This document shows, one piece after another, positions 26,032 to 34,330 of a DNA stretch of 34,663 nt; the stretch's first letter is position 1, and each line of letters starts with the position of its first letter. The stretch is from an uncultured Spirochaeta sp. (GTDB lineage: Bacteria > Spirochaetota > Spirochaetia > DSM-27196 > Alkalispirochaetaceae), in the NCBI GenBank assembly GCA_913030605.1, contig CAJWEZ010000046.1:1-34663 (forward strand). Direction: 5' to 3'. Made by a program: the position numbers and the translations under genes. Under the pieces are notes generated by a model. That model ran no database searches. It saw only the letters and a list, made by a program, of their open reading frames with translations, and was not told the DNA's origin.

Positions 26032-26615
26032 ACACCCTGGATCACCTGATTCAGGAGATCTCACGCCTTCCCGGCCTCGGCAGAAAGAGCGCCACCCGAA
26101 TCGCCTACGCGATCCTTTCCGGTGACCGGGCCGACGCGGAGCGCCTCTCGACGCTTCTCGGTCGGCTTCACGACGCGATCATTCGCTGTTCCGTCTGCGG
26201 ATCCTATACCGAAACCGATCCCTGCCCGGTTTGCACCGACAGCGGCCGCGACCGTTCGACGATCTGCGTGGTTGAGCAGCCTCAGGATGTCGCCGCCCTG
26301 GAGGCGAGCCACGAGTTTCATGGCCTCTACCACGTCCTCGGCGGCGTGATCGCCCCGATCGACGGCGTCGGTCCCGGTGACCTCGCGATCGGCAGCCTCC
26401 TCGGTCGCGTGCGGCAGGATGGCATCGAGGAGGTCATCATCGCCACCAACCCCACGGTGGAGGGAGATACCACGGCGCTGTACGTTGCCCGGCAACTCGA
26501 GGAGCTCGGGGTGCGCGTCACGCGACTGGCGCTGGGGCTCCCCGTGGGCGGCGACCTGGAATACGCCGACCGTCTCACCCTTGCCCGGAGCTTCCGCGGC
26601 CGCACCAGTCTGTAG
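26028..26615 (+). CDS. recR: Recombination protein RecR
   Basis: RecR forms a ring that, with RecO and RecF, loads RecA onto gapped DNA. The 195 residues are the usual length. In order: a helix-hairpin-helix (ISRLPGLGRKSATRIAYAIL), a C4 zinc finger (CSVCGSYTETDPCPVC), and the TOPRIM domain (ICVVEQPQDVAALE, then VIIATNPTVEGDTTALYVARQL). The C-terminal Walker-B-like region has RLALGLPVGGDLEYADRLTLARSFRGR. GTG 26028 overlaps the ybaB stop by 4 bp. RecF is encoded at 3962-5041. Confidence 0.97.
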   Translation: MNTLDHLIQEISRLPGLGRKSATRIAYAILSGDRADAERLSTLLGRLHDAIIRCSVCGSYTETDPCPVCTDSGRDRSTICVVEQPQDVAALEASHEFHGLYHVLGGVIAPIDGVGPGDLAIGSLLGRVRQDGIEEVIIATNPTVEGDTTALYVARQLEELGVRVTRLALGLPVGGDLEYADRLTLARSFRGRTSL

Positions 26616-26689
26616 ACCGCGTAAACCCTCCGCTGCGAAACCACATCCCGGCAAGCGTACCGATGGCCCACGCCACCGCCCGTTGGATA

Positions 26690-26722
26690 CAAAAATGGGG
26701 ACCGACGCGAACGCCGGTCCCC
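26690..26722 (-). terminator. Rho-independent terminator of the orphan lipoprotein gene
   Basis: Minus strand: GGGGACCG and CGGTCCCC arms around a 10-base loop, then ATTTTTG. It lies about 60 bp past the stop of the gene at 26782, and could also stop recR readthrough weakly. Confidence 0.75.
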
Positions 26723-26781
26723 GGGGGGTGGTGAGTGAGTCACACAGCAAAACGCTGCGGGAATCCAAGATCAGTTCGCCG

Positions 26782-27993
26782 TCACTCGAAACGCGTGAGC
26801 GTCACATCGAGTTCCGACGCAACATTCTGATAGTTGCTCGGCAGGGTATCGCGTTGCACGCCGGCGAGCTGGGAGTCGCGGGCGTTCCCGCGGTTGCTCC
26901 ACTCGGTGATCTGCTTGCCCTGTCGGGTGTACACGAGGTCTCCACCGTCGGAGGAACTGTTGATCTCCGTCCGCAGACGGATGGTGTGTCCCGTGGCGGC
27001 ACCGGCGCTGGAACCGTCCCAGGAAAAGCGCGTCTCCTCGCGGATGACCGTTCGCGCCAGGAGCGACGGGTAGCCGCTGCGGCGGTCGTAGTCGCCGTTG
27101 TAGGTGTACTCAAACGTTACCGACGTTGCCACCAGTTCGCTTCCCACCACGTGTTCGGTGTAGTAGCGCCAGCCGATGATGACAGGCTTCACGTCGTTGT
27201 TGTCGTTCCAGAACCAGAAGTTGTAGGTCCGGTTCAGTTCCTGCGTGTACATGACCGCGCTGCTGTAGGCGGCGGAGGAGTCCACCGACAGGTTCTGGCC
27301 AACGGCGGTCTCGAAGTCGAGGCTCCCGTTCACGTCGAAGGCGGCGTAGGAGCTGCTGGTGTCCGGGACGATGACCCAGTGGTCGCGGGTCGATCCATCG
27401 GTGTATTCCGAAACGTACTCGTCACGGTAGCCTGAGCCGCTCCACCCGTAGGGGTCGAAAATCGAGTCGTCACCACCGCCGGCGAAGTCGCCGTAGGTCC
27501 CCGTGGTATCGACGAGGTAGTAGACCTCGCGAACCCGGTCTTCGGGGTATACGTCGGTCGTATCCGGCGAGGCGACCGCCGTCATCCGGAACAGGTTGTA
27601 GCCACTCCAGCCGCCGGACGGCGTCCGGGTCCAACCGCGGGACGAACCGTACGCCGCGGGATCCGCGATGCGCTCGACCGTACCGGTGGTGGTCCACCCG
27701 GGGTACGGATAATCGTTCCGCGCCGGCAGATTCTCCGACCCACCGGCTGCGACTGCGATCGGCGTCATCCCGGGGTTGTTGTACGTGGTGCTGGCGCCGA
27801 CCGAGGAGGCGGCAGCCAGTTGCGCGTCGGCGGTGGCGACTGCGGAGTTCGCCGTAATGTTCAGTATGCCGTCGACACGGGCGAGATCGTCGGCGGGTCC
27901 GGTGGTATCGGGGCTGAGCCCCAGAGAGCAGGACGTCATCGCCAGCGGAACGAGAAGCGCAACGACTGCCAGTGTGTGTACGGTAATCTTCAT
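26782..27993 (-). CDS. Putative secreted lipoprotein of unknown function
   Basis: A 403-residue protein that I cannot assign to a family. The N-terminus MKITVHTLAVVALLVPLAMTSC is a signal peptide with a relaxed lipobox (MTSC), the kind accepted in spirochaetes. The mature chain is rich in Ser, Thr, Tyr, Asp and Gly, and poor in Lys and Cys. It has many aromatic and short beta-like stretches (NRTYNFWFWNDNNDVKP, TSVTFEYTYNGDY), suggesting an extracellular beta-structure. The DPYGWSGSGYRDEY and YPYPGWTTTG segments are Gly/Tyr-rich. It lies alone between recR and the PelB-like gene, in the same orientation as the latter. A possible link to the pel surface system is only positional. Confidence 0.75.
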   Translation of the reverse strand: MKITVHTLAVVALLVPLAMTSCSLGLSPDTTGPADDLARVDGILNITANSAVATADAQLAAASSVGASTTYNNPGMTPIAVAAGGSENLPARNDYPYPGWTTTGTVERIADPAAYGSSRGWTRTPSGGWSGYNLFRMTAVASPDTTDVYPEDRVREVYYLVDTTGTYGDFAGGGDDSIFDPYGWSGSGYRDEYVSEYTDGSTRDHWVIVPDTSSSYAAFDVNGSLDFETAVGQNLSVDSSAAYSSAVMYTQELNRTYNFWFWNDNNDVKPVIIGWRYYTEHVVGSELVATSVTFEYTYNGDYDRRSGYPSLLARTVIREETRFSWDGSSAGAATGHTIRLRTEINSSSDGGDLVYTRQGKQITEWSNRGNARDSQLAGVQRDTLPSNYQNVASELDVTLTRFE

Positions 27994-28108
27994 GTGGTCA
28001 CCCTGATAATGTTAAGCAAAATACATGCCATTTCGTGTCAGAAATCCCTGAGAACACCTAAGTGCTTGATGGAACGAGACTTATCAGCGCGAAATCCCGG
28101 CGCGACGC

Positions 28109-28138
28109 GATCGCCGCCGCTACCGGCGACCGGCGATC
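28109..28138. repeat. Inverted repeat downstream of the PelB-like gene
   Basis: Perfect 8-bp arms GATCGCCG (28109-28116) and CGGCGATC (28131-28138), 14-base loop, no T-run. It may be a transcription or mRNA-processing signal for the 3' end of the minus-strand PelB-like message. Confidence 0.35.
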
Positions 28139-28159
28139 ACCATGAATTTCGCATGAGCG

Positions 28160-28192
28160 ATGCAGATTGCATACGACCGATGCAACCTGCAC
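28160..28192. promoter_or_regulatory. Tandem ATGCA-N3-TGCAT operator-like sites
   Basis: ATGCAGATTGCAT (28160-28172) and ATGCAACCTGCAC (28180-28192) begin exactly 20 bp apart, nearly two helical turns. They lie 167 bp upstream of the orphan lipoprotein start and just past the PelB-like stop. This geometry suits a dimeric regulator binding on one DNA face. No promoter box could be fixed. Confidence 0.35.
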
Positions 28193-28205
28193 GCTCAGAT
28201 CACGC

Positions 28206-31200
28206 CTACGGTGCCAGTAGGCTCGGGTTGCGGACGATCGCGTTCAGCGCGACCCCCACCGAGTAAAAGTCCCGGGCTCCCGCGTCGCCGTCCCAGACCC
28301 GACTCACCGACGACGCCAGCTGAAACGCCACCGAGCGGCGCGTGAGCTCCAGGGTCAGGTCGCCGGCGGCGCGGAACGCGCTCTCCAGGGCGAACGGATC
28401 CGGTCGGCCGGGATCAAAGAGCTGCTGCTGGTACAGGCCTCCGTAGACGCGCGCCACAAGCCCGACTGTCGTGTCCCGCCCGGCGGATCGGTAAAGCTGC
28501 GAGCTCAGACTCCCGCCCAGCTGGAGGACCTCGTCGGGTCGATAGAACACGTCGTAGGCGCCTCCCGCATTGAGGTCGCCGCCGTTGGCGAAGTTCTCGA
28601 AACTCATCGAAACGCCGGTCGCGATCCGCGTGAACGGCTGACTTCGTGACAACAGGGTCAGATCGAGGTCCTGTTGAAGCACGAATCGCTGCCCCGAGGA
28701 TCCGTCCGAGCGGATCAGATCCACGCTGCCGCCGGATGTGGTTCGCAGCCGCGACCAGAACGGCGACGGCCTGTTCTGCAGGTTGGTGGAGAGGGTGGCG
28801 TTCACCGAGTGCGAGATAAACTCCGGTCGCGATGCCAGCGCCGTCTGAACCGGCACATCCTCCGCCGGTCGGTACGGCCCGTAGCGATAGGTCGCGGAGA
28901 GATAGGACACGGGCGTGGAAACTTGCATCCCGACACCCAGGACCGGCTCGAACGTCCAGTTCTGAAAGTAGTCGCCGGCATCACTTTCCACCGGCAGGTC
29001 CGCGAAGGCGGTCAGCGCCTGGTCGGCGAAGGTCGCCAGGAACAGCTGGTTTCCGGCGATATCGAGGCCCGCCTGCGGTTCGATCACCAGTGCGCCGCGC
29101 CACAGACGCAGGGGGAGCGCCGCGGTGAGCAGTCCCTGTTCGAAATACTGACGCCGGGTGATCCCGTCACTCGTGGCGCGCAGGCGTGTTCCCTGGGTGT
29201 CGAGACCGACCCGCACATCGGCGAGCGAGTTGATCTTCCACGTGTAGTCGACGGATGCCCCGAGGACCACACGCGTTGGCTCGCTTACGGTCCGCATTCC
29301 CGCCTGCAGGATGTCGGCGTTGGCGCGGGCGATACTGTTGTGGATCGCGGCGACGTTCCGATAGGTCGGGTCCACCGCGTAGATCCGGGCGTACGCGTCG
29401 GTTGCCCGCGCCCAGCGGCCCTGTTGCTGATAGGCGTCGGCGAGGGCGAACAGCGTGTCCAGATTGGCGGGGTCCACCTCCTGCACGGTCTCGAACTGCA
29501 CGATTGCCCGGGCGATCTCGCCGCTGTTCACGTAGAAGCGGCCCAGCTGTGTCCGGAGGGCCACGGTCTGATTCTGCAGTTCGAACAGCCCGACCAGGCT
29601 GTCCAGCCGGAGTATCTCACCGATCGTGCTTCGTTCCTCCTGCAGCGCCCGCAGCGCCGCCGCGGTGGACTGCTGCAGCTCCGGGATTCCGTTGCCCGCA
29701 TCGTCGAGCGCAGCGACGCCCTCAGCCACCGAGATGACCGCGATTGGCTCAACGGCGGCCCCGGCGGCGGATACGTCGGCGGGCCCCGTTGCCGACCCGG
29801 TGGTGGCGGCGCCGTCCGGTGTCGCGTAGAGCTCCTGATACACCAGAAGTTGCCCGGCTTCCGGCGGGAGCGCCGCCATCGCCCGCTGCAACGATGCCTG
29901 ATCACCGGCGGCGGCCCAGGCCCACACGAGGAGCAGCCGTTCCACCGGGTCCGCGGCACCCACGAGAATGCCCTCCGGCGGAACGGGCCGCTCGTCGCCG
30001 ATGATCCAGGTGAGCAGCGCCGCGTGGGCCGCGACGCCGGGAACCACGCCGTCGGCGCGCAGGAGTTCCGACCGCGTTCTCATCAGGGACGGGGACCAGG
30101 CCGAGTTGTCCTCAACCGCGGCCCACGCCTCCCGGCTGGCGGTAAGCGTCTCCTGCAGGGGGTCCGTGCCCTGCTGATCGCCGCCGGCGGCAGTATCACC
30201 CACCGCGGCGGCCGCGTTCGCTGCTGCCCGCGGCTGTACGAAACCCACCAGTTCGGAGATCCGTCCCCGGACGGCCCGGGCTGCCGTCGCGGCGGCTCCC
30301 GCCTCGGCAAAGACCCGGTCCCGTTCCTCCGCCGGCGCGTCCCCGGTGATCGCCTCCAGCGCGGTTCGGGCGGTGGCGAGTCGTGCGGTGCTTCGCGTGA
30401 GATCTCCGAGCGCACGCCGGAGATCCTGCTCGGCCACGGCGACCACGGCCGCCCGTTCCAGCCGGTCCATGTCGCGGGACCAGCGCCGCCGCATTCCATT
30501 GAGCGTATCCAGTGCCAGGAGGTACTCGTACTGCGCGATGCCCTCCTGTTCACGACCGATCCACAGGTAGGTCTGCGCCAGCGTTCGACGCGGTGCGGGG
30601 TCCAGCGGGCGATCGGCCGCGGCCTGCTCAAACTCGGTCACCAGGTCGTCGCGGAGCTGGTAGGTACGGTTGACCCGTTCCAGCTGCGCCGCCAGCGCCT
30701 CGGGATCATCGACCGCGCCGCGCGCCTCCGCCGCAAGGGTCGCGGCGGCGTCCGTCTGACCTTCCGCCCGCAACAGATCGTAGAGTTCCGCATAGACCGC
30801 CGGCGCGGCGGTGCCGCGCTGTACGCGCTGTTCCAGGAAACGCCGCGCCGACCGCGGTTCGTCGTTGATCCGATACTCCCTCGCCACCAGCAGTGCCTGC
30901 TCCGCCGTCGTGGCAGCGGATTCGGCGCGCTGGAAGATCTCGGTGGCCTGCTGTGTCTGATTCCACCACAGGTAGGTGAACCCGAGGTTGATCCGCAGCG
31001 CCAGGTTGTCGGGGAAGGTGGCGAGCCCGGCGAGGTAGTACTGCTCGCTGGCTCCGTAGAATCCGTTCCACGCCGCGATCTTGCCCGCTTCCAGGTACCC
31101 GGTCAGGTTGTTGGGGTCCGCCGACAACAGGCGCCAGTACGCGTCCAGGGCGCCGTTCACATCGCCGCGCCACAGCAGGTTGCGCGCCAGGAGTCCCAGA

Positions 31201-32066
31201 ATCGCCGGGTTGCGGTCGTCGATGATCGCCGCACGGTTGAGGTAGCGGATCGCGTTGATGTGGTCACCCACCAGGGTGTACAGGTCCGCCAGACGGACCC
31301 AGGCACCAACGTCGTCGGGTTGGTCACGGACGGTGACGAGCAGATCCTCGATGCTTTCCGGCTCGGTCTGCAGCGCGTCGGTCGCCGGCAGACGGTTAAC
31401 CGAGGGACCCGCTGCGGCCTCGTCGGAGGAAGCGGGCCGGTCGGCGGTGGGCTGGCCGGCGGCGGGCTGGTCGGCCGTAGTCGTCGTGGCGGGCCTGAAC
31501 GCCAGGCGATCGAGGTACAGAAATAACCGACCGTCGTAGCGACGACGCTCGCGGACCTCGATCCGCACCTGGTTGAGACCCTGCTGCAGGTCCACCGTCC
31601 CGGTGCGCACCCAGCGGTACGGCGAGGAGTAGGTGGGGCCGACGGCGACGTCTTCCCAGAAGATCTGGTACTCCGGTTGATCGTTGATCGTGACCACCAG
31701 TGGTGATCCGTACGAGGGCAGGAGCGGCTCCCGGGACCCGGGAATCGAACCGCCGTACCAGAACTCATAGGAACCGGAGGACGGGGCGTACACCGCGTAC
31801 TCGGCGTAGTACGGCGTATCGCCGATCAGTGACTGCTGATTCAGCTGCAGGGTGCGGTTGTTGCCGGCGCCGAAGAGCAGCACCGGCTCCGCGGCGAAGT
31901 TCGTCGATACCGCGTCCTCCGCCTCCACGGTGATGGCCGCAGTGATCCCGTCCGGCGATGATCCGGCCTGAGGAGTCGGTTGCGCCGGCGCGTTCTGGGT
32001 CCACGCGTTCGGTGTCAGAAACGCGATCGTGATAAATGCGACGATCGTCGCGATGTGTCTGTCCAT
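28206..32066 (-). CDS. PelB-like outer-membrane protein: CBM-like domain, TPR superhelix, beta-barrel
   Basis: Probable outer-membrane exporter of a Pel-type polysaccharide. From ATG 32066 it has 1286 residues, like P. aeruginosa PelB (about 1190) plus an extra N-terminal domain. A signal peptide (about 1-23) is followed by a carbohydrate-binding-like beta-sandwich (about 45-192; VEAED, AEYAVYAPSSGSYEFWYGGS, WVRTGTVDLQQGLNQVRIEV, LDRLAF), similar to CBM6/CBM35. After a Pro/Ala/Thr linker (193-235) come many TPR-like repeats (about 240-930), then about 340 residues of alternating beta-strands typical of an outer-membrane barrel. It diverges from pelD, 56 bp away. I infer PelB from domain order and neighbours; no alignment was done. 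GGGAG lies 10 bp before the ATG. Confidence 0.8.
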   Translation of the reverse strand: MDRHIATIVAFITIAFLTPNAWTQNAPAQPTPQAGSSPDGITAAITVEAEDAVSTNFAAEPVLLFGAGNNRTLQLNQQSLIGDTPYYAEYAVYAPSSGSYEFWYGGSIPGSREPLLPSYGSPLVVTINDQPEYQIFWEDVAVGPTYSSPYRWVRTGTVDLQQGLNQVRIEVRERRRYDGRLFLYLDRLAFRPATTTTADQPAAGQPTADRPASSDEAAAGPSVNRLPATDALQTEPESIEDLLVTVRDQPDDVGAWVRLADLYTLVGDHINAIRYLNRAAIIDDRNPAILGLLARNLLWRGDVNGALDAYWRLLSADPNNLTGYLEAGKIAAWNGFYGASEQYYLAGLATFPDNLALRINLGFTYLWWNQTQQATEIFQRAESAATTAEQALLVAREYRINDEPRSARRFLEQRVQRGTAAPAVYAELYDLLRAEGQTDAAATLAAEARGAVDDPEALAAQLERVNRTYQLRDDLVTEFEQAAADRPLDPAPRRTLAQTYLWIGREQEGIAQYEYLLALDTLNGMRRRWSRDMDRLERAAVVAVAEQDLRRALGDLTRSTARLATARTALEAITGDAPAEERDRVFAEAGAAATAARAVRGRISELVGFVQPRAAANAAAAVGDTAAGGDQQGTDPLQETLTASREAWAAVEDNSAWSPSLMRTRSELLRADGVVPGVAAHAALLTWIIGDERPVPPEGILVGAADPVERLLLVWAWAAAGDQASLQRAMAALPPEAGQLLVYQELYATPDGAATTGSATGPADVSAAGAAVEPIAVISVAEGVAALDDAGNGIPELQQSTAAALRALQEERSTIGEILRLDSLVGLFELQNQTVALRTQLGRFYVNSGEIARAIVQFETVQEVDPANLDTLFALADAYQQQGRWARATDAYARIYAVDPTYRNVAAIHNSIARANADILQAGMRTVSEPTRVVLGASVDYTWKINSLADVRVGLDTQGTRLRATSDGITRRQYFEQGLLTAALPLRLWRGALVIEPQAGLDIAGNQLFLATFADQALTAFADLPVESDAGDYFQNWTFEPVLGVGMQVSTPVSYLSATYRYGPYRPAEDVPVQTALASRPEFISHSVNATLSTNLQNRPSPFWSRLRTTSGGSVDLIRSDGSSGQRFVLQQDLDLTLLSRSQPFTRIATGVSMSFENFANGGDLNAGGAYDVFYRPDEVLQLGGSLSSQLYRSAGRDTTVGLVARVYGGLYQQQLFDPGRPDPFALESAFRAAGDLTLELTRRSVAFQLASSVSRVWDGDAGARDFYSVGVALNAIVRNPSLLAP

Positions 32067-32122
32067 TTTTAGATATCTCCCGGTAATGAATCTATGGAAG
32101 CGATCCGAAATATACAATTGAT
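32067..32122. promoter_or_regulatory. Divergent control region between PelB-like gene and pelD
   Basis: Plus strand: TATACA (32111-32116) lies 6 bp before the pelD GTG, with no Shine-Dalgarno sequence. Minus strand: TTGTAT (32112-32117), 17-bp spacer and TAGATT (32089-32094) could drive the PelB-like gene. Only 56 bp separate the two starts, so both sides are probably co-regulated. Confidence 0.4.
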
Positions 32123-33556
32123 GTGAACGTCGCGACGATCTCCCGTGTGTTTCTTCTCGTGATTTCCGCTGCTGCCGCGGTCGCGGTGGACATCGTGCTC
32201 TCTCCGCAGGTCGGGTTTGTGTCTGTCGGAGGCATGCCCTACCTCGCCCTGGTTGTGGCGGCGGCGATCCTGGTCAGCGGTCGTGCCGCCGTGGGGATGG
32301 CCGCCGCGATCCTTTCGCTGTTGCTGTTTGCGGTTCCGGCGGTGGAACAGGTCGCGCCGACGCTGATCCGTCGCCTGGATCCGGCGGCGTACACCGCATC
32401 CCAGCGGGTCGGTCTGATCGTCGCTGTCCTCGTCACGGCCCTTATCGTTCGCAACCGAACGCGCCTCCTCGACCGCATGGCAGCGGCGGATGAACGCGCC
32501 CGGGAGGCTCGATCGACCGCCGAGACGATGACCGCCGAGGCGGCGGCGATGGAAACCAGTCTCCGGGAACTGTACAACCGCCATGCGGTTGAGGCGCGCA
32601 CGATCACCGGCCTGGGCGAACAGCTCGCGCGCTTCCAGTCCCTGGACCGCGCCACCGTCCTGGATGCCACCCTTGCCTCGGCCCGGCTCATGACCGCCGC
32701 GTCCAGCGTTGTGATCTACCAGATCGACGAGGCAAGCCTGCTCCTCCGTCGGCGCGCGGTCTGGCCCGAGCGCGACACGGAGCGCTACCCGGAGAGCCTC
32801 GACATCGCCAGCACCATCGAAGGGTGGGTGGTTCGCACCGGCGAGGCGTTCACCCTTCGCCTGCTCATGGAGCGGCCCGACCTGGCCGCGATCGACCAGG
32901 GGAACGCCGTGATAGCTGTACCGATCCGCCCCCGAGGCCAGACCTGGGGCGTCCTCACGATCGGAGACATGCCGTTTTTCGCGTACAACCAGACCGCCGA
33001 GGTGTCGCTGCAGGTTGTGGCGGCGCTGGCGGCGGGCGGTGTGGAGCAGTCGTTCGGCGGCGGGCCCCACGGCGGTCCCGAGTCCCGGGACCTCTCCTCC
33101 GCACAAGCGGTGGTTCGCGAGGCGGACGAGTTGGTCCGTGACCTGGAGCACATGACCGCCGCCGGGGACGTGGGTCACGTCAGTCTGTTCCTGGTAGAGC
33201 TCCGGGGGTCCCAACGCCACCCGCTGTCGATCTCGTACGACGAACAGCGCACGCTGGTGAACGCCGTATGCGACCGCCTTGCGTCCCTCACCGGTGGCGC
33301 CGCGCGGTTCTACCGGTATCAGTTCGCCAACCAGTTTGCCCTCGTAGGCGCCAACCTGGGCTACGACGCGGCGCCGTACTTTCTGCTCCGGGTACTGGAA
33401 ACCGTCGGCGGTCAGGCGTGGAGCGTGGGGCCCAACACCGTGCTCCCCGAGGCGGTGGTGGGGTTTTCCTCCAGCCAGGATGGCGACGTTTCCACGATGA
33501 TCGAACGCGCCGAGGCGATGCTGGCGGTCCAGACCGCCGCGGACGGGGAGGCGTAG
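32123..33556 (+). CDS. pelD: PelD-like membrane protein, GAF and degenerate GGDEF domains
   Basis: PelD is the inner-membrane c-di-GMP-responsive subunit of the Pel synthase. The 477 residues show the same order: about four hydrophobic helices (7-25, 38-52, 55-72, 95-110), a coiled coil (112-170), a GAF domain (about 165-310; EGWVVRTGEAF, AVIAVPIRPRGQTWGVLTI), and a GGDEF-like domain (about 350-470). The GGDEF motif is replaced by FANQF (401-405), so it has no cyclase activity. The RxxD I-site expected at 392-395 reads GAAR. An RxxD (READ) occurs at 332-335, outside that position. GTG 32123 is used; an overlapping ATG at 32121 is followed by a stop. pelE and pelF follow directly. Assignment rests on order and context. 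Confidence 0.8.
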   Translation: MNVATISRVFLLVISAAAAVAVDIVLSPQVGFVSVGGMPYLALVVAAAILVSGRAAVGMAAAILSLLLFAVPAVEQVAPTLIRRLDPAAYTASQRVGLIVAVLVTALIVRNRTRLLDRMAAADERAREARSTAETMTAEAAAMETSLRELYNRHAVEARTITGLGEQLARFQSLDRATVLDATLASARLMTAASSVVIYQIDEASLLLRRRAVWPERDTERYPESLDIASTIEGWVVRTGEAFTLRLLMERPDLAAIDQGNAVIAVPIRPRGQTWGVLTIGDMPFFAYNQTAEVSLQVVAALAAGGVEQSFGGGPHGGPESRDLSSAQAVVREADELVRDLEHMTAAGDVGHVSLFLVELRGSQRHPLSISYDEQRTLVNAVCDRLASLTGGAARFYRYQFANQFALVGANLGYDAAPYFLLRVLETVGGQAWSVGPNTVLPEAVVGFSSSQDGDVSTMIERAEAMLAVQTAADGEA

Positions 33557-33559
33557 TCC

Positions 33560-34330
33560 ATGGCGGACTATTCGCTTTCGTTCTTCCGGAATCCCCTGGC
33601 GATCCCGTTCCCGCGGTCGCTGTCCACCGCCCTGCGCGCCTATCGCCACGGGCAGATCGGCATCGAGGCGGCGATGTACCGCGCCGGGTCGGTCGACTCG
33701 GTTCACCAGCGCCCGCTCAACATTCCGCTGGTGCAGGAACTCCTGGCCAAGTCGGGCCTCGACATTCGCCTCAACCGTCCGATCGCGGAGGAACTCTTCG
33801 AGAACCTGGAGCACCCCGACCGCGAAATCGCCGACTTCGCCGCCCAGACGCTGGCGCGCCTGGAGGAACGCTACTACCGCGAGCTCCGGCGGCTGGAGGC
33901 TGCGGAACCCCCGGAGACGCTCAATCAGGCAGCCCGTCGCCGGTGGCTCGATGACCTCTCCCGTCGGTACATGGACTTCGCGTCGTTGCAGCGATTCAAC
34001 CGGACGCTGGAGCGCTACTACCTGCGAAAATGCGTGACCCTCCTGAGCGACGACCCGGGGCAACCCGATCGACTGGTTCTTCGGCGTATACGTGCGCGGC
34101 TGCACCTGGGGGACCTGGACGCCGCTGCCGCGGAACTCGACGCGCGACGCCGGTCGACGGACCCCGCGGTCCTTCGCGAACGGCTCCTGCTGGAGGGGGA
34201 ACTGGCGTATCGTCGTCGCGATCTCGCCACCGTTCGACGGGTCATGTCGGAGATACGGGAGCTGGAACGCGAGCACGCCGAGCTCGGCGGGTCCTCCCGG
34301 CGAACCACACCGTGGAGGATGTGGCTGTGA
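33560..34330 (+). CDS. Gene in the pelE position, soluble helical protein
   Basis: A 256-residue protein between pelD and pelF, where PelE occurs. P. aeruginosa PelE has two membrane helices and a TPR region. This one has no evident transmembrane segment, only long amphipathic helices (RLEERYYRELRRLEA, RARLHLGDLDAAAAELDARRR, AYRRRDLATVRRVMSEIRELEREH) that look like TPR or HEAT repeats. The N-terminus SLSFFRNPLAIPFPRSLSTALR may bind the membrane surface. ATG 33560 follows the pelD stop by 3 bp. Its 3' end overlaps pelF by 4 bp (GTGA), so translation is coupled. It could be a highly diverged PelE or a lineage-specific replacement. Confidence 0.72.
   Translation: MADYSLSFFRNPLAIPFPRSLSTALRAYRHGQIGIEAAMYRAGSVDSVHQRPLNIPLVQELLAKSGLDIRLNRPIAEELFENLEHPDREIADFAAQTLARLEERYYRELRRLEAAEPPETLNQAARRRWLDDLSRRYMDFASLQRFNRTLERYYLRKCVTLLSDDPGQPDRLVLRRIRARLHLGDLDAAAAELDARRRSTDPAVLRERLLLEGELAYRRRDLATVRRVMSEIRELEREHAELGGSSRRTTPWRMWL

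Noticed and set aside
28674..31526. A 950-codon plus-strand open frame across from the PelB-like gene
   Set aside because: It is a high-GC shadow. The opposite frame has a signal peptide, CBM-like, TPR and barrel regions, while this one is Arg/Gly/Pro-rich with no domain or ribosome-binding site.
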